From: Pseudomonas tolaasii NCPPB 2192
Lineage (GTDB): Bacteria > Pseudomonadota > Gammaproteobacteria > Pseudomonadales > Pseudomonadaceae
DNA: 64,000 nucleotides
NCBI RefSeq assembly: GCF_002813445.1
Contig: NZ_PHHD01000001.1
Coordinates: 6,728,798-6,792,797, forward strand
Direction of reading: 5' to 3'
Made by a program: the position numbers and the translations under genes. The notes beneath the pieces are model-generated. The model was not told the origin of the DNA. It was given only the letters and a program-made list of their open reading frames with translations, and searched no databases. This document shows positions 43,582-54,225 of the stretch, piece by piece (the first letter of the stretch is position 1; every line of letters begins with the position of its first letter).

Positions 43582-44184
43582 ATGAAACTGTATTTCTTCC
43601 CCCACGCCTGCTCCCTTGCCCCCCACATCGTGCTGCGGGAATTGGCATTGCCGTTCGAACTCGTGCGGGTGGATAACCAGACCAAAACCACCGCCGATGG
43701 CGAGAACTTCTTGCAGATCAACCCCAAGGGCTACGTGGCGGCGCTGCAACTGGACAATGGCCAGGTGCTGACCGAGGCCAGTGCGATCCTGCAATTTCTG
43801 GCCGACCAAAAACCCGAGGCGGGCCTGGCCCCGGCCAACGGCAGCTGGGAGCGCGTGCGTTTGCAGGAATGGTTGAACTTCATCGCCAGTGAAATCCATG
43901 GCGGGCTGGCGATTTTCTTCAACCCGGTGATTCAAGGGGAAGTGCGGGCGATGTTCCTGGCCACGCTGTTCAAGCGCTTTGCGGTGCTGGTGCAGACGCT
44001 GGAGCGGCAGGATTATCTGTTGGGTTCGGCGTATTCGGTGGCGGATGCGTATTTGTTTGTGGTGCTGCGCTGGGCGGCTTTCAACGACATTGATCTGGGT
44101 GATTGGCCGGCGCTGACGGCGTTTCAGCAACGCGTGGGTGAACGGGCTGCGGTCGTTGCAGCACTGGCCACCGAAGCCGCCTGA
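43582..44184 (+). CDS. Glutathione S-transferase (beta/GstA-like)
   Basis: A 200-residue GST (MKLYFFPHACSLAPHIVLRELALPFELVRVD): PHACSLAPHIVLRE carries the Cys at residue 10 of bacterial beta-class GSTs, and the C-terminal half is helical (SVADAYLFVVLRWAAFNDIDL). It is paired with a divergent LysR regulator and is followed by a REPIN. Confidence 0.9.
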   Translation: MKLYFFPHACSLAPHIVLRELALPFELVRVDNQTKTTADGENFLQINPKGYVAALQLDNGQVLTEASAILQFLADQKPEAGLAPANGSWERVRLQEWLNFIASEIHGGLAIFFNPVIQGEVRAMFLATLFKRFAVLVQTLERQDYLLGSAYSVADAYLFVVLRWAAFNDIDLGDWPALTAFQQRVGERAAVVAALATEAA

Positions 44185-44202
44185 CCTGAAATGCAATTAA
44201 CT

Positions 44203-44273
44203 TGTGGGAGCTGGCTTGCCTGCGATGGCGGTACATCAGACAGACCGCTATCGCAGGCAAGCCAGCTCCCACA
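44203..44273. repeat. REPIN, family A copy 9 (short core)
   Basis: Complete family A arms with a shorter core than most copies, between convergent GST and ammonia-lyase-like genes. Confidence 0.9.
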
Positions 44274-44281
44274 GTTGATCT

Positions 44282-45673
44282 TCAGTGGATTGAAAGGCGA
44301 TTACTGGCGATAAAGGCACTCAACGCCAACACATCCACCGAACCCGAACGGTCCTGATCCAGATGCGCCACCTGGCTGCGCACCGCCTCGTGGATCTGCC
44401 GGGCGCCCTGCCCCAGCTTCACGGTTCCTCGCAGGTCCACCGCCTGCGCGGCGACAATCAACTCGATGCTGGCCAACCACAACACCCGTTCGGTCAACCG
44501 GCGGGTTTTGTCGACCACGGCCAGCGCTTGCCCCGCGTAGTCTTCCACCCGATCCGCCACCGGCACGCTGACGGCCGGCAGTGGGTTGGCCAGATGCCCG
44601 ATCTCCGCGACCAGCGCCGAACTGGTGCGCTGCAAGGCCGCCATGCCGACATGCCCAGGCCGGGTACTCAGAAAACGCGGTAAATCGCTGGAGGCTGGCG
44701 ACAACAACTTGGCAATGCGTTCGGCACTGCAGGCGGCGACCCGGCTCAAGGCCAGCCCCAGTCCCTCAGCCGCATGCGCCAGATGCGTGCTGTCGAAATT
44801 CGCCGTCGCCAGCACCAGCGACTCTTCGCTGATCAGCGCCGGGTTATCGGCACCGCTGCGCAGCTCCAGTTCGACCAGTTCCTGCAGTTGCTGCAACGCC
44901 TGTTGCGCCGCGCCCTGAACCACCGTGGCACAGCGAAAGCTCAACGGGTCTTGCAGGCGGCGTGGGCTGCCCGCCAACTCGCCACCGTCAAGCAACGCCA
45001 ACAACGCTGCCGATTGCTCGGTTTGCCCAGGCGCCGGGCGCAAGCGCGAAGCCCACGGCTGGAACGGGCTGAGGTTGGCGCGATAGCCTTCGCACGACAA
45101 TGCCAATGCCGACAACAAGGCATGCAGCACTTGCTGCGCTTGCGCCACCAGCAATGCACCAAGGCCGACACTGGCCGCATTGGCCGAGACCAGTGCCAGG
45201 CCGTCCTTGCCGGTCAATGGCACGGTCAACGCCAGGCTCAGGTGCGCCAGAGGCGCCAAATCACTTTCGCCCAGCGAGCCCAGCAACGGCACCGCAGGCT
45301 CGACGCCCGAATTGAGCAAATCCAGCAGAGCCTGTGCCGCCTGCGGTGAAATACCCGAGCGCCCCTGAGCCAACCCGGCCAAACGCGCGGCCGTGATCGC
45401 CCGCAACTCCTGCCGATTGGCCAGGCGGCCCACACCCACCGCGCGCCCCAGTGGAATGCTCTCCTGCACCGGCGCCACCGACGTATCCACCGCCGCCCCG
45501 AGGCCCGTGGTCACGCCATAAATCGGTGTGCCGCCGGCGGCGAGCGTCAGCAACAACTGGTGGCCTTCGTCGATACGCTGGCGCGCCTGCGCGGTGAAAT
45601 CTGCCGGCGCGTCTTGCTGTGCAATCGCCAGCAAATCCGCCAGCGTCAGGCCTTGCGGGTCGAGGTGAATCAT
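44282..45673 (-). CDS. HAL/PAL-family ammonia-lyase homologue with broken MIO triad
   Basis: A 463-residue protein of the histidine/phenylalanine ammonia-lyase superfamily. Conserved landmarks are YGVTTGLG (Tyr 52), DLAPLAHLSLAL (138 on), QDPLSFRC (241-248), GADNPAL (275 on) and EDY (377-379). The expected GSVGASGDLAPLA reads GSLGESDLAPLA here: it is one residue short and Ala-Ser-Gly is absent, so the MIO cofactor should not form. The usual Asn after GLALxN is Ser 163 and the Tyr of YSLRC is Leu 244. It may be a non-lyase or use other chemistry. Its start overlaps the upstream cyclodeaminase stop by 4 bases. A longer open frame to 46096 is only overlap. Confidence 0.85.
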   Translation of the reverse strand: MIHLDPQGLTLADLLAIAQQDAPADFTAQARQRIDEGHQLLLTLAAGGTPIYGVTTGLGAAVDTSVAPVQESIPLGRAVGVGRLANRQELRAITAARLAGLAQGRSGISPQAAQALLDLLNSGVEPAVPLLGSLGESDLAPLAHLSLALTVPLTGKDGLALVSANAASVGLGALLVAQAQQVLHALLSALALSCEGYRANLSPFQPWASRLRPAPGQTEQSAALLALLDGGELAGSPRRLQDPLSFRCATVVQGAAQQALQQLQELVELELRSGADNPALISEESLVLATANFDSTHLAHAAEGLGLALSRVAACSAERIAKLLSPASSDLPRFLSTRPGHVGMAALQRTSSALVAEIGHLANPLPAVSVPVADRVEDYAGQALAVVDKTRRLTERVLWLASIELIVAAQAVDLRGTVKLGQGARQIHEAVRSQVAHLDQDRSGSVDVLALSAFIASNRLSIH

Positions 45674-46674
45674 GCCCAACGCAGCCGCTGGCCAATCCCC
45701 AACCGCTTGGCTTTTTCCAGCAGCGCGTGGCCCAGGGCGATGTCGCTGAGGCTCAGGCCACGGTGCCAGAACAGGATGGTTTCTTCGGGGTTTTCCCGGC
45801 CGTTTTTCAGCCCGGCAACGATTTGCCCCAGCTCGGCATGCAAGGTGTCGGCGCTGAGTTTTCCGGCATCGACATGGGCTCGCAATGCGCCAAACATCCC
45901 GCCTTTGCACTGGCCCCAATCGTCCACCACGAGCTTGCTCATGATGTCGGTGAGTGACAGTTCCACCGCGCTCATGGTGCCGTAGGGCACCACAAAGGCG
46001 CCGGGTTTGATCCAGTCGGTGCGCAGTAACGGCTCGGGCTGATCCAGGCGCGAGGCTTCGACCACGATGTCGGCGCCGCGCACGGTGCTTTCCCAATCGT
46101 GGGTGACGATCACCGGTTTGCCCAGGTCCCGGCGCAGGCGTTCAGCGAAGGCTTCACGGCTTTCGCTGCGACGCGAGTGCACGCGGATTTCCTCGAAGTC
46201 GAACAGGTGATCGAGCAGGCGCACATTCCAGTACGCCGTGCCGCGCGCGCCAATATGCGCCAGCACTTTGCTGTCGGGGTTGGCGAGGTATTTGGCGCCG
46301 ATGGCGGTGACGGCGCCGGTGCGCATGTCGGTGATCGCCGAGGCGTCGAGGATCGCTTCGGGAATGCCGGTGGCAGGGTCGAGCAGGTTGAGAATCGCCA
46401 GTTCAGACGGCAAGCCCTGGCGGTAGTTGTCGACGAAATCCCCCACCACCTTGACGCCCGCATAGCCAATGTCGCCGCCCAGCACGCCGCGTAAGACGTT
46501 GAAGTGGCCGTTGATATCCCCGCCGGGAATCAGGTGAGTGCGCGGCTCGATCACCGCCTCGCCACGGCCCTGAATCGCCAGGCTGGCTTCGATGGCATTG
46601 AGGATTTCGTCGTTGCCCAGGTTTAACTCATTGATGTCGAGGCCGTTGAGAAAGTCGATGTAGATCGGTTGCAT
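45670..46674 (-). CDS. Ornithine cyclodeaminase / mu-crystallin family protein
   Basis: A 334-residue NAD(P)-dependent protein. PRTHLIPGGDINGHFNVLRGVLGGDIGYAGVKVVGDFVDNY matches the substrate and Lys region of the family, IGARGTAYWNVRLL is the nucleotide-binding loop, and VHSRRSESREAFAERL is the following strand. Family members cyclise ornithine, reduce ketimines or make opine-like products. It is translationally coupled to the ammonia-lyase homologue. Start is ATG 46674; the frame to 46752 runs into a REP. Confidence 0.88.
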   Translation of the reverse strand: MQPIYIDFLNGLDINELNLGNDEILNAIEASLAIQGRGEAVIEPRTHLIPGGDINGHFNVLRGVLGGDIGYAGVKVVGDFVDNYRQGLPSELAILNLLDPATGIPEAILDASAITDMRTGAVTAIGAKYLANPDSKVLAHIGARGTAYWNVRLLDHLFDFEEIRVHSRRSESREAFAERLRRDLGKPVIVTHDWESTVRGADIVVEASRLDQPEPLLRTDWIKPGAFVVPYGTMSAVELSLTDIMSKLVVDDWGQCKGGMFGALRAHVDAGKLSADTLHAELGQIVAGLKNGRENPEETILFWHRGLSLSDIALGHALLEKAKRLGIGQRLRWA

Positions 46675-46708
46675 GGTCTGCTCACTGATTAAAGGTTTTA
46701 GCGATTTT

Positions 46709-46766
46709 TGTGGCAAGCCCGCTTCCTGTGGCGAGCGGGCTCGCCACAACACGCCCGTTCGCTACA
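46709..46766. repeat. REP cluster, family B
   Basis: TGTGGCAAGCCCGCTTCCTGTGGCGAGCGGGCTCGCCACA (split arms) contains inverted family B units and is followed by a degenerate third unit. It separates the cyclodeaminase gene from the SsuA-like binding protein gene. Confidence 0.7.
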
Positions 46767-46777
46767 GAAGTGCAGTG

Positions 46778-47707
46778 TCAGGGGGCCTTGAACACGGCCT
46801 GCTGCACATCAACCTTCTTCGGAATCAGGCCGTTGGCGAAAAACAGGTCGGCGGTGCGTTGCTGGTTGGCGACATCCACGGCTTCCAGCGGGCGGATCGG
46901 CGCAGGTGAGCGGTGTTCGAAATAGCTTTTCACCACCGCCGGTTGCAGGCCGAGGGTCTTGGCCATCAAGGCGATGCTTTCTTCGGGTTGGTCGAGGGAC
47001 AGGCGTTGCGCCTTGGCCAGGGTCTGGATGATCGTGGCGATGGCCTGCGGATGCTGTTTGGCAAATGGGCTGCTGACCACAAAGAAACTGCCCGCCGGGT
47101 TGAGGCCCTGACCGTCACCCAGCACACGGGCGGAACCGTCGACCACGGCGGCCGAGTAGTACGGGTCCCACACCACCCACGCATCGACCTTGCCTTGCTC
47201 AAACGCCGCACGGCCGTCCGAAGGTGACAGGTAGACCACGTTCACGTCCTTCCACTGCAAGCCCGCGCGAAGCAGGCTTTTGAGGAACAGGTTGTGTGCA
47301 CTGGAACCCTTGAGCAGCGCCACGCGCTTGCCCTTGAGCTCGGCCACGCTGTGAATCGTGCTGGCGTTGGGCACCAGCACCGCTTCGGTTTTGCCCTCGT
47401 TGGGCTCCACGGCGAAGTACTGCAAATCGATGCCGGCGGCCTGGGCGAAGATCGGCGGGATGTCACCGATATTGCCGATGTCCAGGCTGCCGCCATTGAG
47501 CGCTTCAATCAGCGGCGGGCCGCCGAGAAACTCGATCCACTGCACCTGAGTGCCGGGCAGCGCGGCTTCGAAGAGTTTGTGCTCGCGGGCGAGCACCATG
47601 CTCACCGAGCTTTTCTGGTAGCCGATGCGCAACGTGGCCGGTTCGGCCGCTGATGCCACCCCGCTGAACACCAGTGAAGCCAGAATCGCGCTTAAAAACT
47701 TAACCAT
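46778..47707 (-). CDS. ABC substrate-binding protein, SsuA/TauA-like (orphan)
   Basis: A 309-residue periplasmic protein with signal peptide MVKFLSAILASLVFSGVASA. The mature N-terminus LRIGYQKSSVSMVLAREHKLFE, the GNIGDIPPIFAQAAGIDLQYF loop and AWVVWDPYYSAAV are typical of aliphatic sulfonate or taurine binding proteins. No permease or ATPase gene is adjacent. It is downstream of a family C repeat and the ProX-like gene. The ligand is inferred only. Confidence 0.88.
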   Translation of the reverse strand: MVKFLSAILASLVFSGVASAAEPATLRIGYQKSSVSMVLAREHKLFEAALPGTQVQWIEFLGGPPLIEALNGGSLDIGNIGDIPPIFAQAAGIDLQYFAVEPNEGKTEAVLVPNASTIHSVAELKGKRVALLKGSSAHNLFLKSLLRAGLQWKDVNVVYLSPSDGRAAFEQGKVDAWVVWDPYYSAAVVDGSARVLGDGQGLNPAGSFFVVSSPFAKQHPQAIATIIQTLAKAQRLSLDQPEESIALMAKTLGLQPAVVKSYFEHRSPAPIRPLEAVDVANQQRTADLFFANGLIPKKVDVQQAVFKAP

Positions 47708-47720
47708 TTCTACCACCTCC

Positions 47721-47833
47721 GATCGTTCCCACGCTCTGCGTGGGAATGCCGCCAGGGACGCTCTGCGTCCCGCTTTAACAACGTGACGCGGAGCGTCACA
47801 GGATGCATTCCCACGCGGAGCGTGGGAACGATC
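47721..47833. repeat. Family C palindromic repeat (copy 2)
   Basis: GATCGTTCCCACGCTCTGCG at the left is inverted as CGCGGAGCGTGGGAACGATC at the right. GGGACGCTCTGCGTCCC and GTGACGCGGAGCGTCAC hairpins lie between. It matches the element at 20085-20185 closely and separates the two orphan binding-protein genes. Confidence 0.88.
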
Positions 47834-47835
47834 AA

Positions 47836-48849
47836 TCAGAGCGCTCCCTTGACCTTGGCCGCCACGTCCGCCGGCACCCATTGTTGCCAGACTTGCGGCT
47901 GCGCTTTGAGGAACGCCAGCGCGACCTCGCGTGGTTGTTCACGTTTCTCGGCCATGTGCGCGAGGGTGGTGTTGAGCAGGTCGATCGGCAGGTCGACTTT
48001 TTCAAAGAAGCTCACCAACTGCGGGTATTGCGCCTTGAACGGCGCCGACACGCCAATCGCCAGGTGTGCCGCCAGCGAACGGGTGCCGATGGGGTGCGGG
48101 TTGTTGGCGTCGGCCAGGGTTTTCCAGGCATCGGCGTTGAACGGCGGCTCTTCCAGTTTGACCAGTTTGAAGCGGCCGAGCAGCGGCGTCGGCGACCAGT
48201 AGTAGAACAGCACCGGCTTGCCGCGACGGATCGACGAGGCCACTTCGGCATCCAGCGCCGCGCCGGAGCCGGTGCGGAAATTGACGAAGGTGTCGGTCAG
48301 GCCATAGGCCTTGAGCTTCTGACTGTTGACGATCTCCGAGGTCCAGCCGGTGGGGCTGTTGAGGAAGCGGCCTTTGCTTGGGTCTTCGGGGTCGCGGAAC
48401 ACGTCCTTGTAGCGCGCCAGGTCGGCTACCGATTTCAACTCCGGCGCCAGCGGTTTGATGCCGCGTTCGGCGTCGCCCTTGATCACGTATTCAGGCACCC
48501 ACCAGCCTTCGGTGGCGCCTTTGACGGTGTCGCCCAGGCCGAAGACCTTGCCTTCACTTTCAGCCTTGACCCACGCGGGGCTGCGCCCGGCCCATTCTTC
48601 GCCGATCACTTGAATGTCGTCCTTGGCCAGTGCGGCTTCCAGACTTACGGTGCTGCCGGGCAAGGTGTCGGTGGGCAGGCCGTAGCCTTTCTCGACGATC
48701 ACACGCAGCACTTCGGTGATCAGGCTGCCGCTTTCCCAGGTGATGTCGCCGAAGTGGATGGGTTTGACCGCCTCCGCAGCGGGCGTTTGTTGGGCCACCA
48801 GGGCCAGTGCCAGGAGCGAGCCACCGAGCAGGTTTTTTAGTGTTCTCAT
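47836..48849 (-). CDS. ABC substrate-binding protein, ProX/glycine-betaine-like (orphan)
   Basis: A 337-residue periplasmic protein with signal peptide (MRTLKNLLGGSLLALALVAQ..., cleavage after AEA). PIHFGDITWESGSLITEVLRVIVEKGYG is the family start, and EWAGRSPAWVKAESEGKV and GWWVPEYVIKGD suit quaternary-amine type binding proteins. No transporter partner genes are adjacent. It lies downstream of the TonB-receptor gene on the same strand with a REPIN between. Confidence 0.88.
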   Translation of the reverse strand: MRTLKNLLGGSLLALALVAQQTPAAEAVKPIHFGDITWESGSLITEVLRVIVEKGYGLPTDTLPGSTVSLEAALAKDDIQVIGEEWAGRSPAWVKAESEGKVFGLGDTVKGATEGWWVPEYVIKGDAERGIKPLAPELKSVADLARYKDVFRDPEDPSKGRFLNSPTGWTSEIVNSQKLKAYGLTDTFVNFRTGSGAALDAEVASSIRRGKPVLFYYWSPTPLLGRFKLVKLEEPPFNADAWKTLADANNPHPIGTRSLAAHLAIGVSAPFKAQYPQLVSFFEKVDLPIDLLNTTLAHMAEKREQPREVALAFLKAQPQVWQQWVPADVAAKVKGAL

Positions 48850-48902
48850 GAGTAGCCTCTTGGAGATTCGATTCACAACACATTCAAAGTGGGCACGGTC
48901 AA

Positions 48903-48974
48903 TGTGGGAGCTGGCTTGCCTGCGATAGCGATGTTGAAGCCACCACCGCCATCGCAGGCAAGCCAGCTCCCACA
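48903..48974. repeat. REPIN, family A copy 10
   Basis: Complete family A arms with a short core, between the receptor gene's 3' end and the ProX-like gene. Confidence 0.9.
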
Positions 48975-48993
48975 GTTGATCTACGCCATGTTC

Positions 48994-51630
<2,637 letters not shown>

Positions 51631-51709
51631 ATTGGCTCCCCCCAAGGAAACTCCTGAACGCTGCTCCCCGCAGCGCTTACGGGAGTGATGTGGGCCGGCC
51701 GGGGGAAAA

Positions 51710-51727
51710 CTTGCAGATCGTTTGGTT
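51710..51727 (-). promoter_or_regulatory. Shared 18-nt upstream element (receptor copy)
   Basis: CTTGCAGATCGTTTGGTT (plus strand) lies 79 bases upstream of the receptor start. The identical 18 bases recur at 55206-55223 before the desaturase operon, with GGAAAA conserved beside each. Read on the coding strand it starts AACCAAACGATC, compatible with an ECF-type -35 (AAC). It may be the promoter for the local FecI-like sigma factor. Confidence 0.6.
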
Positions 51728-51767
51728 ATGTCCTTAGAACCCGGTTTTGAAATGGAAACCCGTTCAA

Positions 51768-51854
51768 TGTGGGAGCTGGCTTGCCTGCGATGCAGGCGAC
51801 TCGGGCTGACAGCTGAACCGAGTCGATCCCATCGCAGGCAAGCCAGCTCCCACA
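51768..51854. repeat. REPIN, family A copy 11
   Basis: Complete family A doublet between the receptor promoter and the fecR-like stop. It would separate transcription of fecR from the receptor gene. Confidence 0.9.
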
Positions 51855-51871
51855 GAGGCTGAGTGAATCCG

Positions 51872-52810
51872 TCAGGCGGCATTGACGGTCACCCACAAGC
51901 CAGTGCGGCGGGTAATGTGGATCGGCAAGGTGCGCGCCAGGGTGTCGAGGATTTGCTGGGGGTTGTCGAGACGATACAGACCGCTCACACGCAGGCCGGC
52001 CACGGCGGGGTCGAGGCGCAAGACGCCACTGTGATACGGGCGCAGGGCTTCGATGACTTCAGCCAGGGGGCGGTCGCGCACTTGCAGGAAGCCATCGACC
52101 CACGCGGTGGCGCCGGAGGAACTGGCTTCGACCGGACCGAAGCCCGAGCGGTCGTAATGCACTTCATGGCCGGCGGCGAGCTGCAAGCGTTCGCCGCGCT
52201 GGTCGTCAATATCAACCGCGCCATTGAGCGCCACGACCTGGCCCTGCCCTTCCCGCTCGCGCACCAAAAAGCGGTTGCCGTAGGCGCGCAGCCGGGTCTG
52301 GTCGGTCTGAATCAAAAACGGGCGGTTGCGATCGCTGGCCACGTTGGCCAGCAACTCGCCTTCACGCAGGCGCACCAGGCGCTGCTGCGGGTTGAACTGG
52401 ATGTCGGCGGCGCTTTGCGCATTGAGCAACAGCTCGCTGCCATCGGCCAGCGTGACGCTGCGGCGCTCGCCGGTACCGGTATGGATATCGGCCGTCAGCT
52501 CGGACAAGCCCATGGGTTTGGCTAAAAAAGCGGCGCCGACAGCCACACCCGCGCCCGCCAAGGCGATCTGCAAGACGTGGCGGCGGCTCGCTGGCGCATC
52601 CAGCGCCTGCTGCAACACTTGGCCGCTGACGCCTTGGGCCTGGGGAATCTGAAACACACCCAGCCGGGTTTCCAGTTGCTGGCACAGCGCATCGTGGCGC
52701 GGGTCAGCTGCGCGCCATTGGTGGTAGCGCTGCCAGTCCGTCGCCGTGGCCTGGCCCGAGCGCAACAGCACGTACCAGCGCGTGGCGCTGTCGATCAGTT
52801 CGTCGTTCAT
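51872..52810 (-). CDS. FecR-like anti-sigma/sigma regulator
   Basis: A 312-residue single-pass inner-membrane protein. The cytoplasmic N-terminal FecR_N region (MNDELIDSATRWYVLLRSGQATATDWQRYHQWRAADPRHDALCQQLE) is followed by a membrane helix (HVLQIALAGAGVAVGAAFLA). The periplasmic FecR domain comes next (GTGERRSVTLADGSELLLNAQSAADI) with a C-terminal secretin/TonB-like end. It relays the receptor signal to FecI. Start overlaps the sigma-gene stop by 4 bases. Confidence 0.9.
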   Translation of the reverse strand: MNDELIDSATRWYVLLRSGQATATDWQRYHQWRAADPRHDALCQQLETRLGVFQIPQAQGVSGQVLQQALDAPASRRHVLQIALAGAGVAVGAAFLAKPMGLSELTADIHTGTGERRSVTLADGSELLLNAQSAADIQFNPQQRLVRLREGELLANVASDRNRPFLIQTDQTRLRAYGNRFLVREREGQGQVVALNGAVDIDDQRGERLQLAAGHEVHYDRSGFGPVEASSSGATAWVDGFLQVRDRPLAEVIEALRPYHSGVLRLDPAVAGLRVSGLYRLDNPQQILDTLARTLPIHITRRTGLWVTVNAA

Positions 52811-53316
52811 TCCAGGCACAGCCGCAGGCAACGGTTGAGGGCACGGGCCATGTAGTCGCTGACCGAGCGCTGGGATATGCCCAGTTCGGCGGCGATTTGC
52901 GGGTAGGTCAGGCCGTTGAGCTGGGAGAGTAAAAAGGTCGCCTTGACCTTGGCCGGCAAGCCGTCGAGCAAGTGGTCGATGGCTTGCAGCGCTTCGAGCA
53001 TTTGCGCCAGGTCTTCGGGCGAGGGCGCGGCAGCGGTTTCGTCGTTGTCCAGGGCGTCTAGGTAGGCACGTTCCAGATCACGGCGCCGCCACAGTTGGTA
53101 CATCAGGCGCTGGGCGATGGTGGTGAGCAAGGCGCGGGGTTGCCGGATCGGCTGTACGCCCGGCGAACTCAGCAGTTGGACAAAGGTGTCGGCGGCAATG
53201 TCTTCAGCATGCGCACGGGAATCGAGGTGGCGGTGCAAGCGGCTGCACAGCCAGTCGTAATGACTGCGGAACAATCCGCCCACGTAATCGCTGTGAGAAG
53301 TGTCGGCGCCGGACAT
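52807..53316 (-). CDS. FecI-like ECF sigma factor
   Basis: A 169-residue sigma-70 family factor: region 2 (LFRSHYDWLCSRLHRHLDSRAHAEDIAADTFVQLL) and region 4 (AKVKATFLLSQLNGLTYPQIAAELGISQRSVSDYMARALNRCL). It forms the fecI-fecR-receptor set with the next two genes. It should direct transcription of the receptor gene on ligand signal, and possibly of the desaturase operon, given the shared upstream motif. The gene's own upstream region is AT-rich. Confidence 0.92.
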   Translation of the reverse strand: MSGADTSHSDYVGGLFRSHYDWLCSRLHRHLDSRAHAEDIAADTFVQLLSSPGVQPIRQPRALLTTIAQRLMYQLWRRRDLERAYLDALDNDETAAAPSPEDLAQMLEALQAIDHLLDGLPAKVKATFLLSQLNGLTYPQIAAELGISQRSVSDYMARALNRCLRLCLE

Positions 53317-53424
53317 AGTGGCTCCATCTGAGTTGGTTGCGCGTTATGTCCGGTGTTCCGGTGGGGCGATCCTAGCAAGGCCTCTTATTCTTTAATAATA
53401 TTTAAAAGGTATTTTTATATAACC

Positions 53425-54222
53425 TTATTGAAGAACCGGATAACCTGCGTCGGCAGCTTGCCTCTGGTAGCCCAGCAATACGTGATAGTCGTCCTCATTG
53501 GCGGGAAGAACTTCACGCACGCCCAGGGTTTGAGCCACCTGCGGCAAATCCTGCAAGGCCTGGTTCATCGCCCCACGAATGCTTGCAGCCTGTTCATCAG
53601 TCAAATGCAGCGGGCCGATGTAGGGCAAGGTCGGGCTCGGCGCGCTGCGGGTGACGACGCGCAGCCCTGCGACTTCCTGCGGGGCGAACCGCGCGAGGTA
53701 GTCGAAGGTCACGCTATCGATGGCCGCCATGTCGGCAAGGCCCTCACGCAGCCAGCGCAGGCTTTCGCGGTGGGCGCCGCTGATGCCGACGCTGGCAAAG
53801 AAACGCCCGTCGCGCTGCAACGGCGCAAGGCGTTCGCGCAGCAGGTTCATGCCGCTGTTGGAATCGTGGCCGTTGATCACGCCGCGGCTGTTGTAGAACT
53901 CGGGCAGTGCGGTGCGCGGGTTGTCGTCGCGGGTCAGCAACAGGCTGCAATGTTCACCGCCGCTGCTGTGGGCCAGTTCGTAGCGCGGGCGGCCGATCAC
54001 GCGTACCTGGCCGCGCAGTTGGGTCATCAGCGGGTAGCCGCAGGTTTGGGTGACGAGCAATTCGGGGGCGAGCCACAGGCCGTGCAGGTCGAGGTGGCCG
54101 GCGTCGCGGCGGCGCAGGTTCAAATGCTCGAAGATACGCGCCAGCCACAGCGCGTTGGCCTGCAGGACGGGCTCGGGCGCGACGTACATCAACAGCTCGG
54201 CGTAATGGTCGGTCATGCTCAT
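53425..54222 (-). CDS. PhnD-like phosphonate/phosphite-binding-fold protein without signal peptide
   Basis: A 265-residue protein. The PhnD/SsuA-type ligand fold is visible (GYPLMTQLRGQVRVIGRPRYEL; EFYNSRGVINGHDSNSGMNLLRERLAP; ASVGISGAHRESLRWLREGLADMAAIDSVTFDYLARF). Its N-terminus MSMTDHYAELLMYVAPEPVLQAN has no signal peptide, so it should stay in the cytoplasm. It begins 3 bases after the desaturase stop, and the two are clearly co-transcribed. It may be a cytoplasmic sensor or enzyme subunit rather than a transporter part. Confidence 0.78.
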   Translation of the reverse strand: MSMTDHYAELLMYVAPEPVLQANALWLARIFEHLNLRRRDAGHLDLHGLWLAPELLVTQTCGYPLMTQLRGQVRVIGRPRYELAHSSGGEHCSLLLTRDDNPRTALPEFYNSRGVINGHDSNSGMNLLRERLAPLQRDGRFFASVGISGAHRESLRWLREGLADMAAIDSVTFDYLARFAPQEVAGLRVVTRSAPSPTLPYIGPLHLTDEQAASIRGAMNQALQDLPQVAQTLGVREVLPANEDDYHVLLGYQRQAADAGYPVLQ

Positions 54223-54225
54223 TTC

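Noticed and set aside
44282..46096. 604-codon frame extending the lyase homologue upstream
   Set aside because: The first 141 codons overlap the cyclodeaminase gene in another frame and look random. The start at 45673 fits the family.
53383..53424. Fur box upstream of the FecI-like gene
   Set aside because: The AT-rich sequence has only scattered partial matches to the 19-base Fur consensus.
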